From contig NZ_BIXZ01000001.1 in assembly GCF_005406125.1 (NCBI RefSeq), positions 744,001 to 808,000 of the forward strand: a stretch of 64,000 nt of DNA. The letters are read 5' to 3'. Both the position numbers and the translations under genes were made by a program. The first letter of the stretch is position 1; every line of letters begins with the position of its first letter. This stretch comes from Haloarcula mannanilytica. GTDB lineage: Archaea; Halobacteriota; Halobacteria; Halobacteriales; Haloarculaceae. Shown here piece by piece: positions 9,631-17,904 of this stretch. The notes beneath the pieces were generated by a model, which saw nothing but the letters and a program-made list of their open reading frames with translations, was not told the origin of the DNA and made no database searches.

Positions 9631-9640
9631 ATATATAACC
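9631..9640 (-). promoter_or_regulatory. TATA-like box of the CBS gene
   Basis: The minus strand reads GGTTATATAT, centred 26 nt before the ATG at 9609. This supports a leaderless transcript and the shorter protein. Confidence 0.5.
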
Positions 9641-10011
9641 GTGTCGGTCCCGGATATCTAGCCATATCACGATATAACCAGCCTGGCAGAAATATATAAG
9701 GTCTTAATATATCAAACGCTGATGTTATCGAACAGACCGTTCGTATCGGCGGCGTCTTCGCAAATTAGTTCACCGCCGAAGACCGCTGTTCAATCAGAAA
9801 TCCGAGTTCTCACGGCGGTATCTGTTCGCCGTTTGGCGTTTGTATGACTGTAGTCTGACGGCGATTTATATACATAGGGACAGCAGTGCTCATCGGGGGC
9901 ACGGAGGAAAACGTCACACGCTCCCCGACCCCATCCTTCCTTCAGTTGGTCGGTGCGTCGTGTAGTCGGTCGCCAGTTATCTGTGCAGGCCGTTCGTATC
10001 AGCACAGACGC
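9641..10011. other. AT-rich intergenic region with several TATA-like boxes
   Basis: No convincing gene is seen between the CBS and patatin genes. TATA-like stretches occur near 9671, at 9691-9711 (AATATATAAG, then TTAATATAT) and at 9864-9875 (TTTATATACATA, the likely patatin promoter). A hairpin is possible between 9754-9760 (GTCTTCG) and 9777-9783 (CGAAGAC). CCGTTCGTATC occurs twice, near 9738 and 9990. A small RNA is possible but not shown. Confidence 0.35.
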
Positions 10012-10968
10012 ATGTCTAGTAATGGCACCAGCGTCGCCATCGCCTGCCAGGGCGGCGGTAGTCACAGCGCGTTCACCGCCGGCGCTCTGCAACGGCTCCT
10101 CCCGGCGGTCGACGCCGAGTACGATTTCGTCAGCTTGAGTGGCACCTCCGGCGGCGCGCTCTGTGCGGTCACGGCCTGGTACGGACTGCTCGGTGAGGGC
10201 TCTGACTACGCCAGGGACTTACTGGAGGATGTCTGGTGTGATGTCGCCGCCACGACGCCGCCCTCGTTCCTGCTGAATGAGGCGCTCGTCTGGCGGAGGC
10301 GGTTTGAAAACTCCATGGTTCCAGTGGCCGATGTCTCTCCCTACGCGACGCCGGGCCGGCCGGGCCATGGCTGGTACCTGTCGCTGCTTGACCGCCACAT
10401 CGATTTCGACGAGTTCGATACCCTGGCCGACGAGGCACCGCCACACGTCACCGTCGGCACGGTCAACGTCAACAGCGGCGTGTTCGAGACGTTCACCGAC
10501 GATGCCATCACGCCGAAGACAGTGCTGGCCTCGGCCGCGTTCCCGCTGCTGTACAAGGCCGTCGAACTGAACGGCCACTGGCACTGGGACGGGTTGTTCT
10601 CTCAGAATCCACCGATTCGGGAGTTCTTAACCAGTGGTCGGCCCAAACCCGACGAAATCTGGATTATCCAGATCGAACCACAGACCCGCGAGGAACGGCC
10701 AACGTCGCTGGCGGAAATCTCAGATCGCCGCCAAGAGCTGTCCGGGAATCTCTCGCTGAACCAGGAGCTGTTCTTCGTCCGAAAAGTCAACGAATGGGTC
10801 GACAAGGGGTATCTCCCGGATGAGTTTAAGCACGTCGAGATACGATGGCTTCGCTTCGATGAGGAACTGCAAGCAGCCTCGAAACGCGACCGCGACCCGC
10901 GATTCATCGAAGATCTCATCGAACAGGGTCGAACCGAAGCCGGTGAGTTTCTGAATCACCTCTCGTAG
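10012..10968 (+). CDS. Patatin-like phospholipase
   Basis: 318 residues from the ATG at 10012; a GTG 126 nt upstream would add a segment without family features. The glycine-rich oxyanion loop is CQGGGSHSAF (12-21), the nucleophile elbow is GTSGG (44-48) with Ser46, and the catalytic Asp193 is in HWDGLFSQNP. Patatin enzymes use this Ser-Asp dyad to release fatty acids from acyl lipids. Haloarchaeal membranes have ether lipids, so the natural substrate may be another ester; this is inference. There is no signal peptide, so a cytoplasmic place is likely. Confidence 0.88.
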   Translation: MSSNGTSVAIACQGGGSHSAFTAGALQRLLPAVDAEYDFVSLSGTSGGALCAVTAWYGLLGEGSDYARDLLEDVWCDVAATTPPSFLLNEALVWRRRFENSMVPVADVSPYATPGRPGHGWYLSLLDRHIDFDEFDTLADEAPPHVTVGTVNVNSGVFETFTDDAITPKTVLASAAFPLLYKAVELNGHWHWDGLFSQNPPIREFLTSGRPKPDEIWIIQIEPQTREERPTSLAEISDRRQELSGNLSLNQELFFVRKVNEWVDKGYLPDEFKHVEIRWLRFDEELQAASKRDRDPRFIEDLIEQGRTEAGEFLNHLS

Positions 10969-11112
10969 CTGCTGACACGCACACTGTACCGCCGGATTAC
11001 AGGATTTTTAGCGTTTCCTCCCGCTGGATTAGCATCATCGACTTGAGGGGCGAAGCCGCCACTGGTTCTGGAGACCGAACCTATTTTCTGTCACTCAATA
11101 TGATTTTCGCGC

Positions 11113-11817
11113 ATGGTCCCCACTGTCGAACGAAAGAACGCGACTGCAACGCTAGGAACGGCCGCCGGGTGGCTCCGGGCGGCCCCAGCACTGATCGGCA
11201 TTTCGCTTGTCGTCAACGCTGTTAGCACTGTATCGCAGGTCATCTCTTGGAGCAATCTCCTCACCTTCCCACTGAGTCTCGTCCTCGCGGGAGTCATCCA
11301 TCTCTACGCTGCCGAGATGGTCACGAATCACCGTCCCTCTCTTAACGAGTCCATCCGGTCCGTCCTCACCCGGTTGCCACACCTGTTCGTGATCGCCCTC
11401 CTCATTGGTATCGGCACGGTGTTTGGACTATTCCTGTTAGTCATCCCGGGCTTCTACTTCTTGCTCAAGCTCAGTCTCGCGCCTGCTGCCTGTGTGATCG
11501 ACCAGCGCGGGATCGGAGCTAGCATGCAGACAAGCTGGGACCTGACTGAGGGTGACCTCGGGAAGATTCTTGCCATCCAGCTCATCACGGGCATGATAAC
11601 TATAGCCGCATACCTGTTCGGCCTGGTAGCCGTTGGCGGATTCGAGTCGTTGCCGCAGTACAGCCAGATGACGCTTGTCTGGGTCGGCCTCGTCGCATTG
11701 CCTGTTCAAGCGGTCATCACGCCGATAGCGCAGCTCTCGCTTGCTCGCATCTACCTCGAAAACCGTGACACTGGCGACGTGACCGACACGGACGGTGCAG
11801 ACGAGCCCAGCCCGTGA
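11113..11817 (+). CDS. Multi-pass membrane protein of unknown function
   Basis: 234 residues with about five hydrophobic segments (roughly 20-45, 55-75, 92-125, 150-185 and 190-215) and a short acidic tail (DTDGADEPSP). The middle region, with LVIPGFYFLLKLSLAPAACV and a following SWDLTEG, resembles the membrane domain seen in YciC- or GlpQ-associated proteins, but I only recall this pattern and cannot prove it. A TATA-like stretch near 11080-11087 is about 27 nt before the ATG, which fits a leaderless mRNA. No partner gene is adjacent. Confidence 0.7.
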   Translation: MVPTVERKNATATLGTAAGWLRAAPALIGISLVVNAVSTVSQVISWSNLLTFPLSLVLAGVIHLYAAEMVTNHRPSLNESIRSVLTRLPHLFVIALLIGIGTVFGLFLLVIPGFYFLLKLSLAPAACVIDQRGIGASMQTSWDLTEGDLGKILAIQLITGMITIAAYLFGLVAVGGFESLPQYSQMTLVWVGLVALPVQAVITPIAQLSLARIYLENRDTGDVTDTDGADEPSP

Positions 11818-11896
11818 CCGGCTGACGACAAATAGCGACCGAGGACAGCAATCAAACAGTTTCCAGAAGTATCCCTCAGGAACGAACGCTGTCCCA

Positions 11897-13351
11897 TCAG
11901 TAACTCTTCGCGAAGTACGCCGTCTCCTCCGCCTCCTCACCACAGATGGCGCAGTCATCGTGAATCGGCTCCTCGTCGCGGTTGAGCGGGACCATCACGA
12001 TTTCGGCCGCGATAGCCTCTTTGATCGGTTCCTCGCAGTCCTCGTCGCCACACCAGCCACATTTCACGTAGCCGCCGTGCTGGCCGATGGTGCCCAGAAT
12101 CTCCTCGCGGGACTCGGCCTCGCGGATTTCGCCCTCTAGCGTCTCCTCGGCGTCGGCGTAGAGCTTCGCGTGGACGGTGTCGAGGTGCTCCGTGACGGTG
12201 TCGGCGATGCCGTCGCGGTCGACCGTCTCGGTGTCGCCGTCGGGGCGATGAACGAGCGTGGCTTCCCCGTCCTCGACCTCGTGGGGGCCGATTTCGACTC
12301 GCAGCGGGACGCCGTGGAGTTCGTGTTCGTTGTACTTGAAGCCAGGATTGCGGTGTTCGCGGTCGTCAAGTTCGACGCGAACGCCGGCTTCGTCGAGTTC
12401 TGCGGCGAGGTCGGCGGCGTAATCGACGACTTCCTCCTGGTTGTCCTCCTGCCAGATGGGGACGACGACGACCTGGTCTGGCGCGAGTGCAGGCGGGAGC
12501 ACGAGGCCCTGGTCGTCGGAGTGGGTCATGATGAGTGCGCCCATCGCACGCCAGGACAGCCCCCAGGAGGTCGTGTGGGCCGTGTTCTCTTCCTCGTCAG
12601 CGTCGGCGTAAGTGATGTCGAACGCCTCGCCGAAGGAGGTCCCGAGGTAGTGGGAGGTCGCGGCCTGGACGCTCTTGCCGTCGGGCATCAGCGTCTCGAT
12701 GGTCGTCGTCGTGTGCGCGCCGGGGAACTTATCGTGGGGCGGCTTGCGGCCCTTCAGCGGCGGCATCGCCATGACCTCCTCGTAGAGGCGGGCGTACTGG
12801 TCGAGGCGGGTCATCGTCTCCTCCCACGCGCCGTCCTCGTCGGCGTGGGCGGTATGGCCCTCCTGCCAAAGGAACTCCTTGGTGCGGAAAAACGGCTTCG
12901 TCTCGGTGGCCTCCCACCGGACGACGGAACACCACTGGTTTAGCCGCATCGGGAGGTCCCGGTGCGAGCGGGTCCACTGGGCCATGAACGGCGCGATGAT
13001 GGATTCGCTCGTGGGCCGGACGGCGAGGCGCTCTTCGAGTTCGTCGTGGCCGCCGTGGGTCACCCACGCGACCTCGGGGTCGAACCCCTCAACAACGTCT
13101 TTCTCCTTCTCCAGATAGCTCTCGGGGATGAACAGCGGGAAGTAGGCGTTCTGAACGCCGGTGTCCTTGAACCAGCCGTCAAGGTTGTTCTGGATGCGCT
13201 CCCAGATTGCGTAGCCACGGGGGCGCGTGACGATGAACCCGCCCATGGGGGCGTAGTCCGCGAGGCCGGCCTTCTGGACGACCTCGGCGTACCACTCGCC
13301 GGGTGAATGCTCCTTGCTCTCGGTAATGCCGAGTTCCTGCTCGCCACTCAT
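11897..13351 (-). CDS. proS: Prolyl-tRNA synthetase, archaeal/eukaryotic type
   Basis: 484 residues from the ATG at 13351 (MSGEQELGITESK). The TATA-like TTTATTAG at 13375-13382 is 27 nt upstream, supporting this start over the ATG at 13411. The class II catalytic core includes TSESIIAPF and the motif 2 stretch LNQWCSVVRWE, followed by the anticodon-binding domain (about 290-390). The C-terminal zinc-type domain has CGWCGDEDC and CAICGEE, and the chain ends in Tyr, both typical of the archaeal form. It charges tRNA-Pro in the cytoplasm. Confidence 0.96.
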   Translation of the reverse strand: MSGEQELGITESKEHSPGEWYAEVVQKAGLADYAPMGGFIVTRPRGYAIWERIQNNLDGWFKDTGVQNAYFPLFIPESYLEKEKDVVEGFDPEVAWVTHGGHDELEERLAVRPTSESIIAPFMAQWTRSHRDLPMRLNQWCSVVRWEATETKPFFRTKEFLWQEGHTAHADEDGAWEETMTRLDQYARLYEEVMAMPPLKGRKPPHDKFPGAHTTTTIETLMPDGKSVQAATSHYLGTSFGEAFDITYADADEEENTAHTTSWGLSWRAMGALIMTHSDDQGLVLPPALAPDQVVVVPIWQEDNQEEVVDYAADLAAELDEAGVRVELDDREHRNPGFKYNEHELHGVPLRVEIGPHEVEDGEATLVHRPDGDTETVDRDGIADTVTEHLDTVHAKLYADAEETLEGEIREAESREEILGTIGQHGGYVKCGWCGDEDCEEPIKEAIAAEIVMVPLNRDEEPIHDDCAICGEEAEETAYFAKSY

Positions 13352-13448
13352 TAGGTGTGTCGTGGCCCACGGCGCTAATAAACTCCCCGAAGGGTGGTTG
13401 GTCGCTGGCATGCCGACCGAGGCCGATAGTCGGCGTCGACCGGGGCTG

Positions 13449-14225
13449 TCAGGTCCGAACCGTCAGTTCGTCGCCGGGCTCCGGCTCACCGAAGGCGTCC
13501 GCGGCGGACCCGCCACGCAGGAACAGTTCCTGATAGGGGTCGCCCCCACCCGCCGAACCAGGGACGATGGCGAGGGTCCCCTCCCGAACGTCTGATACAG
13601 CGTCCCGGACGACGACTTCCCGGGACTCACCGTTGAGTTCGACGACGACCGATTCGCTCCCCGGCGAGAACGCCGACTGCCGAATACCAGTCTTGACGTT
13701 CCCGTAGCCGTCGACGTGACAGACCACGGACTCGGGCGGGGCCGGCACGTTGTCGAGCGACCGCTCCGTACCGAGCGAGGAGCGGTTCCCGTTGGCGATC
13801 TCGGCGACCCGGCGCGGGAACACATCCCGCGACCGAAACTGGCCGGTGTCGGCCGGCAGTTCGATCTCGCGGAACGTCGTGGCCCGGTCGGTGATAAACG
13901 AGAGGTTGTAGCCGGCGTCGACGGCGACGACGGGGACGCCGTTGTCCAGTTCGAGATAGCACAGTGCCCCGCCGGTGTCGGCCCGCTCCGGCGTCGATTC
14001 CGTCGTTCGCGGGGCGGTGTTCGAGTATAGCAGCAGGTCGTCGAATGCGGGGTTGTGAATGCCGAGCTGTGCGATCCAAAAGCCCGTGGCGACGGTGGAG
14101 AACGGCTGGATTTCGGTCGACTGGACGGAGAGAGTCGGGTCCGCGGCGGTGAGACGGTGGACGACCTCCGAAAAGGCCGGGTCTGACGGGCCGTAGTCCG
14201 CGATGAGATGAACGAACGTGCTCAT
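13449..14225 (-). CDS. SAM hydrolase / adenosyl-chloride synthase-like protein (DUF62 family)
   Basis: 258 residues, the family length. The N-terminus HLIADYGPSDPAFSEV corresponds to the LITDFG...D signature, and the second half (about 165-255) is the beta-barrel domain, with SVVCHVDGYGNVKTGI and the late ELFLRGGSAADAFG. Most archaeal members hydrolyse S-adenosylmethionine to adenosine and methionine using hydroxide; a few bacterial members make halogenated adenosine. Which holds here cannot be read. It lies 97 bp downstream of the ProRS start region, on the same strand as its neighbours. Confidence 0.85.
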   Translation of the reverse strand: MSTFVHLIADYGPSDPAFSEVVHRLTAADPTLSVQSTEIQPFSTVATGFWIAQLGIHNPAFDDLLLYSNTAPRTTESTPERADTGGALCYLELDNGVPVVAVDAGYNLSFITDRATTFREIELPADTGQFRSRDVFPRRVAEIANGNRSSLGTERSLDNVPAPPESVVCHVDGYGNVKTGIRQSAFSPGSESVVVELNGESREVVVRDAVSDVREGTLAIVPGSAGGGDPYQELFLRGGSAADAFGEPEPGDELTVRT

Positions 14226-14322
14226 GTAAGGCTCTGGTCGCTACCACGTCGGTGCGCCTGTATAATCTTGTGCCTTGGTAACAGGGGATGTGGCGTCGAT
14301 TGCATCCGGCGGCACCGTCCGA

Positions 14323-15045
14323 TCAGGCCCCGATTGTCGTCAGCGAGGCGATAGAGTCGGCGACGCGGCGTTCCATCCCCGTGCCGGAGAATCCTGGGAC
14401 AGGGTCGACAGCCTGTGCGTAGAACCCCTCCTCGCCCTCGACGAACTCGACGCAGAGGGCGCGCGCGCCGAATCGGTCCAGCAGCTCCCGGACGCGGGCC
14501 GCGAGCGTCACCTCGACGGTGTCCTCACTGATGACGTGGTCAAGTCCGGACAGTTCCGACCGGACCTGCACCGCCCGCAGGTGGGTCTCCCGGCCGTCGT
14601 TGACAGCGAAGTACTTGTACTCGACCGGCTCCGCCCGGACCCGGGCCTGGTAGAAATCGCCCTCGTCGTTGTCGGCCGGCACGCCGTCCCAAGCGTAGCG
14701 GGTCCGAGCGATGTAATCGCAGTCGGGCTTTTCGAACCAGACGGACGGTACCTGACAGCCGACCTGTTCCAGCCCGTGCAGGGCAACGAGTCGACAAGAC
14801 AGCGCCGTCGTCGGCAGGAAGCCGTTCCACGTTTCGACGCCGACCCTGTCGGCGTACCGGAGCGCGCTGAACGATTCGGGCCGGAGCGTCGTGTTGACGA
14901 GCGCGGCCAGATCGTCGATATCGGCTTCTGACACCGGGTTTCCGGGCCGGAGGAACTGGATGTCGAACCCCCGAGCGGAGAGCCGCTCTGCGACGGCACC
15001 GAACACCGGATGCTCAGGCTCGCAGATGAAGCCGATCTGGTCCAT
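14323..15045 (-). CDS. RimK/ATP-grasp-like protein of unknown substrate
   Basis: 240 residues from the ATG at 15045 (MDQIGFICEPEH). Upstream in-frame Met codons precede sequence without family character. The pattern is an N-terminal Rossmann-like half (GFICEPEHPVFGAVAERL), a middle stretch ending in EKPDCDYIARTRY, and a late EFVEGEEGFYAQAVDPVPGFSG, where Glu and Asp could be metal ligands. This is reminiscent of RimK-type ATP-grasp ligases but the protein is short and the lysine-rich nucleotide loop is not obvious. I rate the fold as plausible and the activity as unknown. Confidence 0.6.
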   Translation of the reverse strand: MDQIGFICEPEHPVFGAVAERLSARGFDIQFLRPGNPVSEADIDDLAALVNTTLRPESFSALRYADRVGVETWNGFLPTTALSCRLVALHGLEQVGCQVPSVWFEKPDCDYIARTRYAWDGVPADNDEGDFYQARVRAEPVEYKYFAVNDGRETHLRAVQVRSELSGLDHVISEDTVEVTLAARVRELLDRFGARALCVEFVEGEEGFYAQAVDPVPGFSGTGMERRVADSIASLTTIGA

Positions 15046-15123
15046 ACCGCCACATCTCAGCGGTCCGATAAAAAAGCCGCGCAAAACCGAACGACTGAGG
15101 CACATCGGTACCGTATCGAGACC

Positions 15124-15462
15124 ATGATGAACGCGCTCAGTATTGGGGGCCACGCCGGCGGCGGAAGTTTGGACATCGCCGCCGTCGTTGGCCTCTCCGC
15201 CGTGGCCGGGGCGGTACTGTGCGGACTCGCCCTGCTCGCGTACCGACAGCGCGGGACCCGTGCGTACCTGTTGATTCTCCTGGCCCTCACTGCCCTGTTC
15301 GCCCGACCGCTCATCGCGCTGTTATCGGAGTTCGCAATTGTCTCAGCGCCGACCCATCATCTCCTCGAACATGCGCTCGATACCCTCTTTGTTCTCCTGG
15401 TCCTCGGCGCGGTGTACTACGCTCGGACAGTCGAGAAACGGCTCGACGAGGAGGGGCTATGA
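15124..15462 (+). CDS. Small three- to four-helix membrane protein
   Basis: 112 residues from the ATG at 15124 (MMNALSIGGHAGG). Hydrophobic segments lie at about 18-38 (AAVVGLSAVAGAVLCGLAL), 45-65 and 82-100, and the end is charged (RTVEKRLDEEGL). A second His-containing stretch, SAPTHHLLEHALD, lies before the last helix. The stop overlaps the start of the next gene by ATGA, so the two are translated together. The function is unknown; coupling to a regulator suggests a membrane sensor, by inference. Confidence 0.75.
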   Translation: MMNALSIGGHAGGGSLDIAAVVGLSAVAGAVLCGLALLAYRQRGTRAYLLILLALTALFARPLIALLSEFAIVSAPTHHLLEHALDTLFVLLVLGAVYYARTVEKRLDEEGL

Positions 15463-15962
15463 GCGACACCAGAGCCAGGATTTACCGGCATATCGAGTCC
15501 CACCCCGGCGTTCACTTCCGGGAACTGACCCGGGCGCTTGACCTCGCAACGGGACAGGTCCAGTACCATCTGGCCCGCCTCGACCGCGTTCACAGTGAGT
15601 CGGTCAACGGACGCACGCACTACTACGCGGCGTCGTTCGACCTCTGGGAGCGCCGTGCCATCGCCTTCCTCCGGCGGGAGACTGCCAGGGACATCCTCGT
15701 CACGCTCATCGAGCGCGAAACGGCCCGCCCCGGTGAGGTGGCCGACCACCTCGATGTCGCCCGGAGCACGCTCGAACACCATCTCGATGGCCTGGTCGAC
15801 CACGACATCGTCGAGAAGCATCGAGACGGAGGACAGGTGACGCTGGCGCTCTGTCGGCCGGAGTCGACGGTCGAACTACTCGCGGCGGTCGACCCCACAG
15901 CCACCGACCGCCTATCGGACCGGTTTACGCGACTGCTCGACCGGCTCTTCGAGAGCGGGTGA
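15459..15962 (+). CDS. Regulator with two winged-helix domains
   Basis: 167 residues; its ATG overlaps the stop of the upstream membrane-protein gene. Two winged-helix segments are visible: about 5-60 (RIYRHIESHPGVHFRELTRAL ... GQVQYHLARL) and about 80-140 (RDILVTLIERETARPGEVADHL ... STLEHHLDGLVDHDIV). This tandem layout occurs in haloarchaeal ArsR/MarR-like regulators that pair with a small membrane protein. It is upstream of the DyP-like gene with an 81-bp gap and may control that neighbourhood; this is inference. Confidence 0.82.
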   Translation: MSDTRARIYRHIESHPGVHFRELTRALDLATGQVQYHLARLDRVHSESVNGRTHYYAASFDLWERRAIAFLRRETARDILVTLIERETARPGEVADHLDVARSTLEHHLDGLVDHDIVEKHRDGGQVTLALCRPESTVELLAAVDPTATDRLSDRFTRLLDRLFESG

Positions 15963-16043
15963 CTCGACGACCGCTACGGCGGCCCCACCGCTTTCGAGTC
16001 CCGTACCACAATCCAATTGGATGGGCAGTCCCTAGGAAGGGTG

Positions 16044-17309
16044 ATGACTGAACGCGGGATCTCCCGACGCGAGTTCGCCAAGAGCGCCGTCGCCATCGGC
16101 GGGACCGCGGCGCTGGCCGCCTGTCTCGACCGCGGGTCAGGGGCAGTACCCGAGGGGACCGACGACCCCTCGTCACTGCCGGACCGCCAGCACGCCTGGA
16201 ACGCCGCGCTGGCGTCCGACGACGCGGGGAACCACCGCCTGTCGCGCCATCACGTCCTCCTGTTGCTTGATTACACCGGCGACGAGACCCCGACCGATGC
16301 CGACCGCGAGCAGGTCGAAACGGCGCTCCGGGACCTCGAACGCGCCTACGAGTGGAGCAACGAGGGGCTGCTGTTCACGCTCGGCTACAGCCCGGCTTAC
16401 TTCGACCGCTTCGAAGCCGACGTAGCCGGCGTCGACCTTCCCGAACCCGCGGCGCTGGCCCCCTTCGAGGACCCCGAACTCGACACGCCTGACGCCCTGC
16501 TGCATCTCGCCAGTGACGACGAGCGCGTCGTCATCGAGGCCGAGGAAGCGCTGAAAGGCCGGCGCGACACCGCCAACGACCACGAAATGACTGCGACCTT
16601 CGACGGCGTCCTAAGCGAGGCGGAGCGCCGGACGGGCTTTGTCGGGGCCGGCCTGCCCGCCGAGCACCAGGACGCCGACGGGATTCCCGACTCCGAGCCG
16701 GTCCCCGAGGAGGCCCCGCTGTTCATGGGCTTCAAATCCGGGTTCGAGGGGAACCAGGCCTCCGAGGACCGCGTGACGGTCGACTCGGGGCCGTTCGCCG
16801 GCGGCGCGACTCAGCACCTCTCGAAAATCCGGCTGCAGCTCCAGCAGTGGTACGAACAGGACTCCCGGGACCAGCGCGTCTCGAAGATGTTCTGTCCGGC
16901 CCACGCCGCCGAGGACAAAGTGGAGGGCGTCGGCGAGAACCTCGGCACCGACAGCGGGATCGACGGCTGCCCCGAAGATGTGGTCGACAGCGGTCGCAGA
17001 GAGGGGGTCGTCGGACACTCACAGAAACTCTCGCGGGCCAGAGAGGACGACTCGCCGCTGCTTCTCCGCCGCGACTTCGACTCGACCGACGGCGGCGAGG
17101 CGAGCGTCCATTTCCTCTCCTTGCAGCAGTCTATCGCCGACTTCGTCGAGACGAAACAGGCGATGAACGGGACCGACGTGGCCGAGAACTCCGCCGTCGG
17201 CCAGCGGGTGAACAACGGTATCCTCCAGTACATGACGGTCAGACGGCGCGGGAACTATTTGCTCCCGCCACGTTCGCTGCGAGCGCTTCCGCCGGCCGAC
17301 CCGGCCTAA
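16044..17309 (+). CDS. Tat-exported DyP-type haem peroxidase-like lipoprotein with changed distal residue
   Basis: 421 residues from the ATG at 16044. Twin arginines (SRREF, 7-11) and a lipobox ending at Cys27 (LAAC) indicate Tat export and lipid anchoring. The ferredoxin-like halves of DyP/EfeB are recognisable: LLFTLGYSPAYFDRF (109-123) with DALLHLASDD (150-159), and LFMGFKSGF (227-235) with GGATQHLSKIRLQ (253-265). The haem-ligand region aligns as GHSQKLSRAR (His325), followed by LRRDF (341-345) with the distal Arg. The family's catalytic GxxDG aspartate is Ser232. Haem binding seems likely, classical peroxidase activity doubtful. The next gene runs convergently, with a P19-like gene beyond it. 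Confidence 0.72.
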   Translation: MTERGISRREFAKSAVAIGGTAALAACLDRGSGAVPEGTDDPSSLPDRQHAWNAALASDDAGNHRLSRHHVLLLLDYTGDETPTDADREQVETALRDLERAYEWSNEGLLFTLGYSPAYFDRFEADVAGVDLPEPAALAPFEDPELDTPDALLHLASDDERVVIEAEEALKGRRDTANDHEMTATFDGVLSEAERRTGFVGAGLPAEHQDADGIPDSEPVPEEAPLFMGFKSGFEGNQASEDRVTVDSGPFAGGATQHLSKIRLQLQQWYEQDSRDQRVSKMFCPAHAAEDKVEGVGENLGTDSGIDGCPEDVVDSGRREGVVGHSQKLSRAREDDSPLLLRRDFDSTDGGEASVHFLSLQQSIADFVETKQAMNGTDVAENSAVGQRVNNGILQYMTVRRRGNYLLPPRSLRALPPADPA

Positions 17310-17322
17310 CCGGCCGGTGTCG

Positions 17323-17802
17323 TCAGGACACCGGGTCGCGGTTCTCGACTGACTCACGGGCGAGTGCGTCGGCGCTGACGCTGTAGCGGTACGACTGTGT
17401 GAAGTAGTCCGCTATCACCCCCTCCGTCGCTGTCGAATCGGCTGGCGGTTCAGCCGTCGAGGACCCCGTACAGGTGACGATGACATCGTACCCCCACGAG
17501 CGCTCGGTGACGGCGTCGATGCGGCAACCGAGGGTCATCTGAGTGTACTCGCCCTGCCACAGGCCGTTGTAGACGTGACGGTACTCGTATTCGGACACGA
17601 ACTCGCGGACGGACGACTCGTTTAGCGTCGCGGGCCGGTCGGGTCGGTCTTTTGGACCGTCATGGAACTCGACAGTCCCAGTCGGAGTCGCCGCCTCAGT
17701 CGTGGTCGCCGGCTCTGTCGGTCCAGATGACGGGCCACCAAGACATCCCGCAGCCAGAACGACAACACCGAGGACCACAAGGCAGGCAGTTCGGGAGGAC
17801 AT
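17323..17802 (-). CDS. Small secreted lipoprotein, function unknown
   Basis: 159 residues from the ATG at 17802. A hydrophobic signal (CLVVLGVVVLAAGC) ends at lipobox Cys20, followed by a Ser/Thr/Pro/Glu linker typical of haloarchaeal surface lipoproteins. The globular part (about 50-155) contains two further Cys (in LGCRIDAV and VTCTGSS) that could form a disulfide. It lies between the DyP-like gene (convergent, 13 bp) and the P19-like gene (divergent, 102 bp). I do not recognise the family. Confidence 0.75.
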   Translation of the reverse strand: MSSRTACLVVLGVVVLAAGCLGGPSSGPTEPATTTEAATPTGTVEFHDGPKDRPDRPATLNESSVREFVSEYEYRHVYNGLWQGEYTQMTLGCRIDAVTERSWGYDVIVTCTGSSTAEPPADSTATEGVIADYFTQSYRYSVSADALARESVENRDPVS

Positions 17803-17904
17803 ACCAGGAATGTCGTAACTATCGACAAGTGTCTTGTGCTGTCTCCCGATGGTTTCGATCCCCGTACCAGAACGGTCTTTCAAGTGAGGGCCCAAACCCG
17901 GAGC

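Noticed and set aside
9886-10011. Upstream extension of the patatin gene from a GTG at 9886
   Set aside because: The added 42 residues lack patatin features and the start lies at or before the predicted transcription start.
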